The notes: generated by a model from the letters alone, not told the origin. DNA of 64,000 bases from Larkinella terrae (GCF_009668025.1 NZ_WJXZ01000007.1:62001-126000); one strand, 5' to 3'. Positions 45,990-55,164 are shown, numbered from the stretch's first letter. Translations and numbers: made by a program.

Positions 45990-47279
45990 ATGAAACGAAT
46001 TGTTTGCCTGCTGGTCTGGATAACCCTGTATGGCCTTTTTATGACGGCCTGTAAACACGACCTCGACCCGACTACTCCCGTACCGGAAAAGCCTGGTACG
46101 AACAATCCCAAGCCTTCAGATCCTGAAACCGGTGCAGTTCAGCCGGTTGGCGTCCCGCAGGGAACGGCGGTGATGCAAACGATTGGCCCGGCGGGCGGTG
46201 CCATTACCTCCGAAGACGACCGCTTTACCGTCACGATTCCGGCCGGAGCGTTAACGAAGGACGTTGCTATTTCGGTCCAGCGCATTACAAACACCAACGG
46301 CGCGGGTATCGGGGACGGCTACCGCATGCTGCCGGACGGTCAGCAGTTTGCCAAACCGGTGACCATGACGGTGAACTATACCGCCGAAGAAGGGCTGCGG
46401 AGCCTGCCGAAAGCCTTTGGAATTGCTTACCAAAACGCCAAAGGGGTCTGGATGGCGGTAGGCGGTACGCAGGTTGATACGACCAATCGTCGGGTTTCAA
46501 TTGACGTAAATCATTTTACCGATTTTACCTTTTTCGAGTATGTTTACCTGGAGCCCGAACTGAGTGCCATTGATCCGGGGCAATCCGTCGACATCAAGCT
46601 CTTTGGGTTGAGTTCGATTAACTGGTTATTGGAAGATTTTCCCAAAGGTGCGGAAAGGCCGTTGCCGAAACCGACCCCCATCGACTACCTCGATGGCTGG
46701 GAAGTACAGGGCGAAGGGCATTTGGTGGGGGCCGGAACAGCAGTGACGTATCAGTCGCCAGGCCAGTTACCAAACACAAACCCGGTTCGCGTTGTCGCGA
46801 AATTAAAGTCGCCGGGAAAAGAAGTTGCCCAACTGATTTCAACGGTATACGTACTTAAAGAAGGCATTTCGCTGCAGCCCGATGGGGGAGACTGGGTTCA
46901 TTTCCCGAAAGCCGGGGCGCATTTGCGGGGAAATATCAAGGGACTCGACGGAGAAAATGGCCAGCAAACGGTGAACATCAAATGGGAAGCTGGTTCCCAG
47001 CCGCGCAATTCCCTCGGCATTTTTCCCTGGGGCAAGGGCGTTCCCGGGATTATCTACCGCCCAAATCCGATTACTGAATATACCCACCTGTATATTGTCG
47101 ATAAGAAAATTTACGTCAGCCCGGGATCACTCAATGCCAACAGTATGCTCTACGGCGTCATTTTTGGAACATTTGATGTAAAGTTAGCGGGTGTTATTGC
47201 CACCACGATTCCGCCAGTGGTTTCCACTTCTTCAATGCGCGGAGTTTTCCGGGTGAAGTGCATGGACTGTGTCCGGTGA
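45990..47279 (+). CDS. Lipoprotein with ZU5-like domain
   Basis: A 429-residue surface or periplasmic lipoprotein. 'LYGLFMTACKHD' gives a lipobox Cys near 21, followed by a Pro-rich linker. 'IGPAGGAITSEDDRFTVTIPAGAL' (quoted in part: GPAGGAITSEDDRFTVTI) opens a ZU5-like domain to about residue 180, seen in many Bacteroidota proteins of unknown function. The remainder is beta-rich without a recognised motif. The leader 'AAACAACAA' lies just before the ATG. Confidence 0.75.
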   Translation: MKRIVCLLVWITLYGLFMTACKHDLDPTTPVPEKPGTNNPKPSDPETGAVQPVGVPQGTAVMQTIGPAGGAITSEDDRFTVTIPAGALTKDVAISVQRITNTNGAGIGDGYRMLPDGQQFAKPVTMTVNYTAEEGLRSLPKAFGIAYQNAKGVWMAVGGTQVDTTNRRVSIDVNHFTDFTFFEYVYLEPELSAIDPGQSVDIKLFGLSSINWLLEDFPKGAERPLPKPTPIDYLDGWEVQGEGHLVGAGTAVTYQSPGQLPNTNPVRVVAKLKSPGKEVAQLISTVYVLKEGISLQPDGGDWVHFPKAGAHLRGNIKGLDGENGQQTVNIKWEAGSQPRNSLGIFPWGKGVPGIIYRPNPITEYTHLYIVDKKIYVSPGSLNANSMLYGVIFGTFDVKLAGVIATTIPPVVSTSSMRGVFRVKCMDCVR

Positions 47280-47331
47280 CCCGCCGAAACCGTACCCGCA
47301 GAAGGGTCTGGCAGTAGCCTTATTTATTCTC

Positions 47332-47376
47332 AAAAAAGCAGATCGCAGCACCGTGTGGCGATCTGCTTTTTTATTA
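47332..47376 (+). terminator. Rho-independent terminator
   Basis: AAAAAAGCAGATCGC pairs with GCGATCTGCTTTTTT across a 12-base loop, ending in T. About 53 bases after the ZU5-like gene. Confidence 0.9.
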
Positions 47377-47534
47377 TTCTGGTACTTATCGAATAAAAAG
47401 TAGAAATAATCGGTAAAAACAGGCCGTTTGTCGATGAATAGCCGGGTTTGAAAGAAAAAAATAAAACCGCATTAAACGCTCGGCGTGGTTGTCCCTCTAA
47501 GAGGCATATTACAACAAATAAACAACAACCAACC

Positions 47535-47951
47535 ATGAAAACGACCATCTTCACTCTCGTCACATTAGCAGTATTAAGCGCCGGAACAGCAATGGCTCAA
47601 CGCGGTTACGACAACGACCGTTACCCGGCTCCCAATCCAAGATATGACGATAATCGATACAACAACCAACGCTATGACGACATCCAGGAAGACATCCGGA
47701 TTGATCGGCTGGACGCCATCGTCGGGTTGTCACGCCATCAGGAACGACAACTGAAACGCATCGAAGACCGCTATGATTTCCGCGAAATGGAAACCGCAAG
47801 ACGCCGGGACCCGCAGGCTTATCAATACACCCTCCGTCGGAAAAATCAGGAAATGATGTCGGTGCTGACACCGTACCAACGGGAAAGACTCTTTGCTTAC
47901 CAACAACAATACCGCCGGAACGATCGGGGTTACTACGGTCGCCGGTACTAA
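47535..47951 (+). CDS. Small secreted Arg/Tyr-rich protein
   Basis: A 138-residue exported protein with signal peptide 'LVTLAVLSAGTAMAQ'. The start region is Asn/Asp/Arg/Tyr-rich ('YDNDRYPAPNPRYDDNRYNN'), the centre forms helices ('LSRHQERQLKRIEDRYDF', 'LTPYQRERLFAYQQQY'), and it ends 'YYGRRY'. This resembles periplasmic Spy/CpxP-like or DUF4890-type LTXXQ proteins ('LTPYQRERL' is close to the LTxxQ motif). The function may be protein quality control, but this is uncertain. The frame is open from 47448; ATG 47535 follows a typical leader 'AAACAACAACCAACC'. Confidence 0.7.
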   Translation: MKTTIFTLVTLAVLSAGTAMAQRGYDNDRYPAPNPRYDDNRYNNQRYDDIQEDIRIDRLDAIVGLSRHQERQLKRIEDRYDFREMETARRRDPQAYQYTLRRKNQEMMSVLTPYQRERLFAYQQQYRRNDRGYYGRRY

Positions 47952-47969
47952 TGAACAGGGTTTCTAAAA

Positions 47970-48000
47970 ACGAAAAAGCGGAGTAATCCGCTTTTTTCGT
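47970..48000. terminator. Bidirectional terminator
   Basis: ACGAAAAAGCGGA and TCCGCTTTTTTCGT form a 13-base stem with loop GTAA. It separates the plus-strand secreted gene from the minus-strand defence cassette and can end both. Confidence 0.85.
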
Positions 48001-48037
48001 TTGAGACTATTCTAACGGGAAAATAAATGAACAAAAA

Positions 48038-48790
48038 CTAATCGAAGAAATCGTCAGGTAAATCCTTTACAGTCTCAATAGATCGCATGAGCATGGTAAA
48101 AGCGCTTCTGCGAGATAATAAACCTTGTAATACCGATTTAGCTTTGAATTCTTCTTCTGCATTACCTTGTTTCTCAGCCACTCTCCATTTATTCATCCAC
48201 CTCAAGACTTCTTCATATTTTTTATAAATAGCAAAACGTAGGTCTTTAGTGCGGTTTATTGTTTCAGGGCTGCTACCATTGTGTAGATGTTTTAACAAAT
48301 TTGCAGTATTGACTGCTTTCTGGTTCTTTCTATCCTGTGCTTGAAAGTGTACTGCCTGACCTCCAAAATCAATAAGATATAATAATTCAGACTCAACATC
48401 ATCTAGTGGATTACATGGATCAAGATATCCTCCAACTGGAGTTCGTCGGGGTTTCATCATGTTTGCTGCATGTTCAGCTGGATATAGATTTGACCAAGTA
48501 TAAGTCAAATTAGGATTTTCGGTACGAGAAACAAAATGTTCTACATCCATTGCCCAGGAGGTAACAAACTTTTGTTCTGTAAGGTAGCATTTAGCGTGAA
48601 ATTCGTTATCAAAACGTTCAAATAAATCCGTACCGCGCCACGACTCTTTAGAGACCGGTTTTGAAATTGTCTGTTGGTCTTTGGGAAGTTGTTGATCTTC
48701 TTTGTAGGCTTCTAATGAGTCCAAATAGTGTTGTATTTCAATAGAAGTTAGAGATTGCGGAGATTCGGGGGTACGGTCAATATTAATCAT
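48038..48790 (-). CDS. HNH-type nuclease, PtuB-like partner of Septu-type defence cassette
   Basis: A 250-residue cytosolic protein. The core looks like the TIGR02646/HNH fold: 'AKCYLTEQ' (Cys68), 'MDVEHFVSR' (Asp82, Glu84, His85), 'TYTWSNLYPAEHAANMMK' (Asn101, Asn110, Lys113) and 'GYLDPCNPLDD' (Asp124, Asn127). The usual zinc-knuckle CxxC pairs are lost; only single Cys remain at 68 and 126. The C-terminal half is helical. It lies 14 bases downstream of the ATPase gene and has the same AT-rich composition, so both form one unit. In Septu the HNH protein (PtuB) is the effector nuclease, controlled by the ATPase (PtuA). I infer that role here from gene order and domain content, not from close identity. 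Confidence 0.75.
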   Translation of the reverse strand: MINIDRTPESPQSLTSIEIQHYLDSLEAYKEDQQLPKDQQTISKPVSKESWRGTDLFERFDNEFHAKCYLTEQKFVTSWAMDVEHFVSRTENPNLTYTWSNLYPAEHAANMMKPRRTPVGGYLDPCNPLDDVESELLYLIDFGGQAVHFQAQDRKNQKAVNTANLLKHLHNGSSPETINRTKDLRFAIYKKYEEVLRWMNKWRVAEKQGNAEEEFKAKSVLQGLLSRRSAFTMLMRSIETVKDLPDDFFD

Positions 48791-48804
48791 TTATAAAAAG
48801 TACC

Positions 48805-50064
48805 TTAAACATTTTGTAAAATCATAGATTCCAATTCAACTCTCAATGTTGGTGAAAGGTATTGTCCATTAACTTCTAAAATTTCTTCTAGTTTTTGGCG
48901 AAGCTTTATCTTATCTTCCTTTAATTCACGTAATGCTAGGTTGACTTGACTTATTATTTCATCCGCAATATTCGAATACTCATTTTCCAAACCAAAGTGC
49001 GTCACCATCAATTCAGAATAGCTTTTTCCTGCTACATCATCCGTTTCTGTAACTTTAGTCGTTAAATCAAAAATTGTTGCCTTTTTAACACTAGATATTA
49101 CTGCCGGAGAATGGGTAGCAGCAATGAATTGAATATTAGGAAAAAGACTCGCTAGTAGCGGAAGAACTTGGTATTGCAGCTCAAGGTGAAGATGTGTTTC
49201 TGGCTCATCAATTAAAACAATTCCGCATGGATTATATGAATAATCACCAACTTGTTTTCTAATTAAATCTACACGCATGAACAAATCCATTAGAATACTT
49301 AACAATGCCGAAAAACCTTCTGATAAAGTATCAAAAGTAAGTTGGCGGCTGTCGGATAATTTTATATAGAATTCGAAACTTTCTTGGACAAATACTAATT
49401 CCAGTGTGTCATCCTCAAAAATTTTACGAAATGTGTCTGTTAGAACAATAAAGAAACGCTCACTATTCTCAATTTTATCCTTATCATTATTTAGTTGATT
49501 GAATGCTTGGTAAACTTTTTGATTGACCAGGTATTGTTTGAATTCTTTTATAAAACTTTCGGTAGTGCTATTACTTAAGAGTTTATCTGTAAAATCAGCT
49601 TCTTTAGTAACAGTATTAACTTCTATTTTATTAGGAATTTCTCGTTTTGCTTGAAGAAATGAATAAATAGTTTCCGATTTATGTACGGGCCAAAAAGTAT
49701 TTGGACGAACTGTGTAACCTAGATTTATTTTTTTAAACTCTATTAATTTTTTTTGCCACGTTTTTACTGTTGAGTCGTCATTCCCTTGTTGAGACGCTCT
49801 ATGTGCGATGTTACTTTCTAATTGATAAATTTGCTTGATAGGGTCTGTTTCTCCTCCTATAAAAGCCGTCTTGCCACGCCAAGAGAGAATGTAATTATCA
49901 ATCGCTCTTAAAATCGTACTCTTTCCCGAACCATTCTTCCCAGTCAAAATCAAATGGCTGAACGGCTGGTAGTCGTGTAAAACAATATCAAAATCCTTGT
50001 ACGCATAACAGTCGTTTACGTGCAAGGATTTGATATAGGGAAATTCTTCTGGCTTAATCATCAT
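48805..50064 (-). CDS. ABC/OLD-like AAA ATPase, PtuA-like subunit of Septu-type defence cassette
   Basis: A 419-residue ATPase. Walker A is 'GKNGSGKST' (residues 42-50); 'LSEGFSALLSIL' has the place of the ABC signature; Walker B with its catalytic acid and the H-loop region are 'VLIDEPETHLHLELQ' (about 281-295) and 'FIAATHSPAVISS' (about 310-322). The middle is a long helical/coiled insert, and no TOPRIM nuclease domain is seen at the C-terminus, unlike OLD. With the HNH gene 14 bases downstream this is the PtuA-PtuB layout. The genes are strikingly AT-rich beside nadE and the receptor, which points to horizontal gain. A TATATTTG element lies upstream in the short gap after nadE. Confidence 0.82.
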   Translation of the reverse strand: MMIKPEEFPYIKSLHVNDCYAYKDFDIVLHDYQPFSHLILTGKNGSGKSTILRAIDNYILSWRGKTAFIGGETDPIKQIYQLESNIAHRASQQGNDDSTVKTWQKKLIEFKKINLGYTVRPNTFWPVHKSETIYSFLQAKREIPNKIEVNTVTKEADFTDKLLSNSTTESFIKEFKQYLVNQKVYQAFNQLNNDKDKIENSERFFIVLTDTFRKIFEDDTLELVFVQESFEFYIKLSDSRQLTFDTLSEGFSALLSILMDLFMRVDLIRKQVGDYSYNPCGIVLIDEPETHLHLELQYQVLPLLASLFPNIQFIAATHSPAVISSVKKATIFDLTTKVTETDDVAGKSYSELMVTHFGLENEYSNIADEIISQVNLALRELKEDKIKLRQKLEEILEVNGQYLSPTLRVELESMILQNV

Positions 50065-50085
50065 TCTGCCTTTCTAGTTCACGTT

Positions 50086-50093
50086 CAAATATA
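50086..50093 (-). promoter_or_regulatory. Candidate -7 promoter element of the ATPase/HNH cassette
   Basis: The minus strand reads TATATTTG (TAnnTTTG consensus) inside the 32-base gap between the nadE stop and the ATPase start, giving a leader of about 15-20 bases. The -33 region falls in the 3' end of nadE and is a poor match. Confidence 0.45.
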
Positions 50094-50096
50094 CGC

Positions 50097-52121
50097 TTAA
50101 AACCCAATTTTCCCCTTTCGCCCCCGGCCTTCGTTGCCTTCGACGTATTCCTTCAGTTCCGCCAGTTCCTTTTCAAAACCACTGCTCAGAATCGGAAAGC
50201 GGCACCAGGTTTTGGGGTCCACGTTTTCGTCGTCGACGTGGAACGAAGGCGCATACCGCTCGCGCTTCCACTGATTGCGGCTCCAGAGTCGGAAAAACCG
50301 GTCGACAGAAGTGTACAACTGATCGCGGCTATACTGGTTTTCAAACACCACTTCGACCTGTTGCATGACTTCCTTCGGCGATAATTTATCCCGGATACCG
50401 AATTTTTCGATGGCGTTCAGGACGTCGTACGGCATCAGGTCTTCCTCATCGGTTTGCTTCTTATCGAGCGGGCGGAGTTCAGCGGTGGGTTGCAGGTTAT
50501 TCACTTTTTGTAAACCCGCCACTTTGATGGTGCCGCCCACGCCCACGGTTTCGAGCCAGCGGAGCCAGCCGCGCAGGTAATGCTTGTCAATTCCGGCGAT
50601 GGGGGAGATGCTGCCCGCCGTGTCGCCGTCCATTGTGGCGTATCCCACCGACGCTTCCGAGCGGTTTGATGTAGAGAGCAGCAGGGCGTTGTTGATATTG
50701 GCAAGGAGCCACGCACTCGGGGCCCGCACCCGCGCCTGAATGTTTTGCAGGGCCACATCGTCGGTTTCCCAGGTGAGCGGACGGCCCAGCTGGTCTTCGA
50801 TCAGTTTGGTGTACGTTTCGACCAAACCGTTGATATTGATGTTGTAGAACGTTGCGCCGATGGATTTCGCCAGCGATTCCGCCGATTCGTAGGTGTCGGT
50901 TGAGCTGTTTTCGGTTCCCTGATAAATGGTGGTCAGCAAGGCCCCGCAGATTTCCTCGACGGTTTTCAGTTTCTGAATCGCCTTAATGTGGCTGAGTTTC
51001 TTCTTGAAGCCGTCCAGGCCGATGCTTTCGTCCGCCATCCGGATCATGAGCGAAACCAAAGCCGCAATGGCCGAGGAGTCGGCACCCCCGCTCAGCGACA
51101 GTACGAAACCGTGCGAGCGGCTTTTGCGCAGGTAATCGAACAGTGCCAGCGCCACGGCCCGCGCAAATTCTTCTTCTTTCAGGTGATTGCCGTTTTCCCA
51201 GTATTCCAGTTCGGCTTTTTGCACGACCGGTTTTACGGCCGGAAAATCAAACTGAGCCGCCACGCGCAGGTTGGGAAACAGGTACGCCAGATTGACCTTG
51301 TTTTGAGTCTGACTTAGCCGCGTGTCATCGATGTCGATTACGGCGGTAATGATCAGCTGGTCGGCGTAGCTGAAACGCGGTCCCGACACCAGCAACTGGC
51401 CGTTGGACGCCACCATGGCATCGCCGTCGAAAATAGCACGACCCGATTCGTTGCCCACCAGGTTGCAGTAGATGTAACTGACTCCGAACGCCCGGGAACC
51501 GTCGATCACAAACCGTTCGCGAACGTGCGATTTATAGAAGGAAAAGTGGCTGGCGCTCGGATTCAGGATAATATCGACACCGCGTTCGTGGAGACTGCGG
51601 CCGGGGCGGTTGGAAATCCAGGCATCTTCGCAAATCTCAAAACCGATCTTCACGCCCGAAACATCGAACAGCAGGTCGCCGACCGGATAGGTAAACTCGC
51701 CGATCTGGATTTCGTCGCGCACGCCGGGTGTCCAGGGCTGGAACCAGCGGGTTTCGTAATGAATGCCGTTGTTGGCCATCACCTGTTTGCAGACGAAGCC
51801 CAGAATCCGCTTGTTGGCGATCAGGCAGGCCGTGTCGTAGGTGCGGTTATTGGCCAGCCGCAATGGCAGACTGACGGCCACGATAATGTCGGCGGTATGC
51901 GGTACAATTTCCAGCAGACTTTGCTTGGCCTGCTCAACTAGTTCGTGCGAAAAGAACATGTCCTCGCAACCGTAGCCGGTAATGCACAATTCGGGCAGAC
52001 ATAAAATACTGACGTTCTGATTTTTCGCTTCTTCAATGGCGTCGATAATATTCCGGCGGTTGTGTTCCCAGGCCATCGGGATCTGGTTGACAACACCGGC
52101 CGCAACTTTTATAAGTTTCAT
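50097..52121 (-). CDS. nadE: NAD(+) synthase, glutamine-hydrolysing
   Basis: A 674-residue enzyme making NAD from deamido-NAD, ATP and glutamine. The N-terminal nitrilase-type amidase carries Glu in 'LCLPELCITGYG' and Cys in 'GFEICEDAW' (about residues 158-166), releasing ammonia. The C-terminal synthase has the PP-loop 'LSGGADSSAIAAL' near 340, 'TSNRSEASVGYATMDGDTAG' (in part), and the C-terminal 'DELYTSVDRF'-like region. The length matches glutaminase-fused NadE. Housekeeping gene; the defence cassette follows only 32 bases downstream on the same strand, which may allow read-through. Confidence 0.97.
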   Translation of the reverse strand: MKLIKVAAGVVNQIPMAWEHNRRNIIDAIEEAKNQNVSILCLPELCITGYGCEDMFFSHELVEQAKQSLLEIVPHTADIIVAVSLPLRLANNRTYDTACLIANKRILGFVCKQVMANNGIHYETRWFQPWTPGVRDEIQIGEFTYPVGDLLFDVSGVKIGFEICEDAWISNRPGRSLHERGVDIILNPSASHFSFYKSHVRERFVIDGSRAFGVSYIYCNLVGNESGRAIFDGDAMVASNGQLLVSGPRFSYADQLIITAVIDIDDTRLSQTQNKVNLAYLFPNLRVAAQFDFPAVKPVVQKAELEYWENGNHLKEEEFARAVALALFDYLRKSRSHGFVLSLSGGADSSAIAALVSLMIRMADESIGLDGFKKKLSHIKAIQKLKTVEEICGALLTTIYQGTENSSTDTYESAESLAKSIGATFYNININGLVETYTKLIEDQLGRPLTWETDDVALQNIQARVRAPSAWLLANINNALLLSTSNRSEASVGYATMDGDTAGSISPIAGIDKHYLRGWLRWLETVGVGGTIKVAGLQKVNNLQPTAELRPLDKKQTDEEDLMPYDVLNAIEKFGIRDKLSPKEVMQQVEVVFENQYSRDQLYTSVDRFFRLWSRNQWKRERYAPSFHVDDENVDPKTWCRFPILSSGFEKELAELKEYVEGNEGRGRKGKIGF

Positions 52122-52514
52122 GTAAGGGATTTTCTGGTTGATCAGTTTTTAATTCAGTCGGCAAACAACAACTTTTTCGGATCAGTATAAAATCCGATCG
52201 GTAATAAAATAACGTCTCCGTCCTTTTTACGGTTCACACGAACGTACGCCCCGTTTAAACCCCAATAACACCCATTTACACCTTTTTGATTGAACGAATG
52301 CAACCTTGTAACCAATCTTTGCATCACACAAACACCAGCAGTAAACAACAAATACGGTTTCCGTGCCAGTCATCACGAAAATAATACCACCTATGTAAGA
52401 TAAGGTTCTATGTAATGCATACTACTTAACTTTGCCACGTACTCCAGGGATAACCGGACAGTAAACAACACTTTTGAATTGTAATACGTAAACAACAACC
52501 TACTAATAGATCTC
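52122..52514. other. Divergent intergenic region between nadE and the beta-barrel receptor gene
   Basis: Contains three copies of GTAAACAACA (52341, 52461, 52488) and a plus-strand promoter element. A minus-strand frame of 65 codons (52154-52351) ends in a plausible-looking 'VILLPIGFYTDPKKLLFAD', but its start overlaps one motif copy; I do not call it a gene. No RNA gene seen. Confidence 0.5.
52427..52434 (+). promoter_or_regulatory. -7 promoter element for the beta-barrel receptor gene
   Basis: TAACTTTG matches TAnnTTTG. Transcription would begin near 52441, giving a leader of about 75 bases that contains two GTAAACAACA copies, one followed by CTTTTGAAT as in the leader at 32644. Confidence 0.5.
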
Positions 52515-54965
52515 ATGAAAACGTTTATCACCGCAGTGTGTACGTGGCTGGTTATGACTTCGGCAATGGCCCAGACTGCTCCGAATGGCAAGGTGCGCGG
52601 ACTGGTTATCGATCCGGCGCAAAAGCCGTCGGAATTCGTCACGATCCTGCTACTCAAAGCCAAAGACTCAACGCTGGTCAAGGGCGTGGTTACCAATGAC
52701 AAGGGCCAATATGAGTTCGACAATGTAGCCGTGGGCGGTTATCGGGTGGCTACTTCGCTGATCGGTTTCAAGAAAGTATATTCAGAACCGTTCGCGATTG
52801 ATGCGGTAACTCCTGAGGTTCAGGTGAAAACGTTAACGATGGTGGAAGAAGCCAAGAGCCTGAATGAGGTGAAAGTGGTGGCTAAAAAACCGTTCATCGA
52901 GCAGGAAATCGACCGGACGATTGTCAATGTTGAAAACAGCATCGTTGCGAGCGGAAGTACTGCCCTCGAAGTGCTGGAAAAAGCGCCGGGTGTGACCATT
53001 GACCGCCAGAGCGACAACATTCAGTTAAAAGGAAAAGGGGGCGTTATCGTTATGATCGACGGCAAACAAACCTACCTGTCGGGCCAGGAAGTGGCCAACC
53101 TGCTGAAAAACACGCCGAGCGACAACATCGAGAAAATCGAGATCATCACCAATCCTTCTTCCAAATACGACGCAGCCGGAAACGTGGGAATTATCAACAT
53201 CCGGATGAAGAAAAACAAGAACTTCGGCACCAACGGAACAGCGATTGCCGGGGTGGGTTACGGCCGGTTTGAAAAAGCCAACGCCAGCCTGAACCTGAAC
53301 CACCGCGTCGGTAAAATCAACGCATTCGGAAACTACAGCTACTTTCACAACCGCCGTTTCCAGGAAAACAGCCTGGACCGGATCATTCCTTACAACGGAA
53401 AAATTACCTATTTCGACCAGTCGTCATACCGCCCAAACCGCTTCGACGGACACACGTTCCGGGGCGGCATCGATTATTTCATCAACAAGAAAAGCACCAT
53501 TGGCGTACTGGCAACCGGTTTTATCAACGACTGGGAACAGCCCAACGGCATCAATCACTCGGTGATCAGCAACGAGCTGCACCAGATTACGCTAAAACCG
53601 ACAACCGAAGTTTCGGTAAAAAACAAGTGGTCGAACGTAACGGGGAACGTAAACTACAAGTATGATTTTGACGGCAAAGGCCGCGAATTCACTAGTGACC
53701 TCGATTATTCCCGGTTCAACGGCCAGTCGTACAACAACCTGAGCACGACCTACACCAACGCCAACGACAGCATCGTTCAGCCGACGGCCATTGTTCGCAA
53801 CAACATGCCTTCGATCATCGATATCTGGGCGTTCAAATCGGATTACGTACATCCGACGAAGATCGGGAAGTTTGAAACCGGTCTAAAAACCAGCTTCGTG
53901 AACTCGGACAATAACCTGACTTACGAAGATTACGTAGACGGTCGCTGGGTGTTCAATCCCAACCAAAGTAACCAGTTCAAGTATACTGAAAATATTAACG
54001 CCGTTTACGCGAATTTTTCGGGCAAGCTCTACAAGAATACCACCATTCAGGCCGGTCTGCGGCTGGAGAATACACACTCGCGGGGTAACTCCGTGACGCT
54101 TAATAAAATTGTGGACCGGAACTATACTAATTTGTTTCCTACGCTGTTTTTATCACAGAAAATCGATACCAACAACGTGCTGAACCTGTCGTACAGCCGT
54201 CGGATCGACCGCCCGAATTATCAGAACCTGAACCCGTTCCGGTTCTATCTGGACCCCTATACGTATCAGCAGGGGAATCCGTATCTGAAACCGCAGTTTA
54301 CCAATTCGTTTCAGTTGACCCACGTGTACAAAGGTAAATTCTCGACTACGCTGGGGTATAGCCGGACGACCGACGTGATTGTGAACGAAGTTCCGGGTCA
54401 GATTCCGGAAGAGAACATCACGTTTGTAACCACTGACAACCTGGCCACGCAGGACAATGTGAACCTGACGATGAGCTTCCCGGTGACGGTGACCAAGTGG
54501 TGGAACATGCAGAATAACATCGGCGTGAATTATAACAAGTATGATTCGCCGTATCTGGGGGCGCAGTACAACGTCAGCTTCGTGTCCTATAACGTGTATA
54601 CGTCGCAGAACTTTGTGTTGCCGAAGGGCTTCAGTGCTGAAGTAGCGGGTTGGTATAATTCAAAAAGTGTCTACGGTTTTTACCGTTCCATTCCGCAGGG
54701 AGCCTTTAGCCTGGGCGTCCAAAAGACGCTGATGAACAGGAAAGCAAGTCTGAAACTGAATGTAAATGACCCGTTCTGGCTGAACCGATTCGAAGGAAGA
54801 GCGACGTATCAGGACATTAATTTCCGGGTTCGGGCGCGTTGGGAAAGCCGCATTGCCCGTCTGACGTTCACGTATCGTTTCGGGAACCAGAACGTAAAAG
54901 CCGCCCGTCAGCGGAGCACCAGCACCGAGGCCGAGCGTAACCGGGCCGGTGGGGGCAATAATTAA
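52515..54965 (+). CDS. TonB-dependent receptor / outer-membrane beta-barrel family protein
   Basis: An 816-residue outer-membrane protein. After a signal peptide ('LVMTSAMAQ') a carboxypeptidase-regulatory-like domain ('KVRGLVIDPAQKPSEFVTI', 'GVVTNDKGQYEFDNV') spans about 25-110. A plug-like domain with 'ALEVLEKAPGVTIDR', 'VIVMIDGKQTYLSGQE' and 'IEKIEIITNPSSKYDAAG' follows to about 235. The barrel (OMP_b-brl_3 type) ends 'RLTFTYRFGNQ', then a polar tail. This subfamily often has no SusD partner; ligand unknown. The last strand resembles that of the remnant at 26445-26621. Confidence 0.92.
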   Translation: MKTFITAVCTWLVMTSAMAQTAPNGKVRGLVIDPAQKPSEFVTILLLKAKDSTLVKGVVTNDKGQYEFDNVAVGGYRVATSLIGFKKVYSEPFAIDAVTPEVQVKTLTMVEEAKSLNEVKVVAKKPFIEQEIDRTIVNVENSIVASGSTALEVLEKAPGVTIDRQSDNIQLKGKGGVIVMIDGKQTYLSGQEVANLLKNTPSDNIEKIEIITNPSSKYDAAGNVGIINIRMKKNKNFGTNGTAIAGVGYGRFEKANASLNLNHRVGKINAFGNYSYFHNRRFQENSLDRIIPYNGKITYFDQSSYRPNRFDGHTFRGGIDYFINKKSTIGVLATGFINDWEQPNGINHSVISNELHQITLKPTTEVSVKNKWSNVTGNVNYKYDFDGKGREFTSDLDYSRFNGQSYNNLSTTYTNANDSIVQPTAIVRNNMPSIIDIWAFKSDYVHPTKIGKFETGLKTSFVNSDNNLTYEDYVDGRWVFNPNQSNQFKYTENINAVYANFSGKLYKNTTIQAGLRLENTHSRGNSVTLNKIVDRNYTNLFPTLFLSQKIDTNNVLNLSYSRRIDRPNYQNLNPFRFYLDPYTYQQGNPYLKPQFTNSFQLTHVYKGKFSTTLGYSRTTDVIVNEVPGQIPEENITFVTTDNLATQDNVNLTMSFPVTVTKWWNMQNNIGVNYNKYDSPYLGAQYNVSFVSYNVYTSQNFVLPKGFSAEVAGWYNSKSVYGFYRSIPQGAFSLGVQKTLMNRKASLKLNVNDPFWLNRFEGRATYQDINFRVRARWESRIARLTFTYRFGNQNVKAARQRSTSTEAERNRAGGGNN

Positions 54966-55052
54966 ATAAAAGTTAAATAAAGCAAACGGCGAATGAATTT
55001 TCGTCCACCCGCCGTTACTTTAATAGATAATTAGTTTAGGTTAAGAAAGCAG

Positions 55053-55085
55053 AAAGCCATTCCCACCTTGAGGAGTGGCTTTTTT
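55053..55085 (+). terminator. Rho-independent terminator
   Basis: AAAGCCATTCC pairs with GGAGTGGCTTT (one G-U pair) and is followed by T. About 87 bases after the receptor stop. Confidence 0.8.
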
Positions 55086-55128
55086 GATTTTTAAAAATAC
55101 GGTAACATTCGACAAATTCAAAATACTA

Positions 55129-55164
55129 TTTGGTGACAAGATGTAGATACATTTAATAAATTTG
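55129..55164 (+). promoter_or_regulatory. Promoter candidate without a normal downstream gene
   Basis: TTTG (55129-55132) and TAAATTTG (55157-55164) resemble -33 and -7 elements, with a spacer of 24 bases that is a little long. The next gene to the right, pgk, is on the other strand. Confidence 0.4.

Noticed and set aside
48038-52121. Retron or other RT-linked form of the ATPase-HNH system
   Set aside because: No reverse transcriptase, no msr/msd-like structured region and no further effector lies next to the pair.
52154-52351. 65-codon minus-strand frame between nadE and the receptor
   Set aside because: The C-terminal part looks plausible, but the start overlaps a leader motif, no promoter is seen and no family is recognised; not called.
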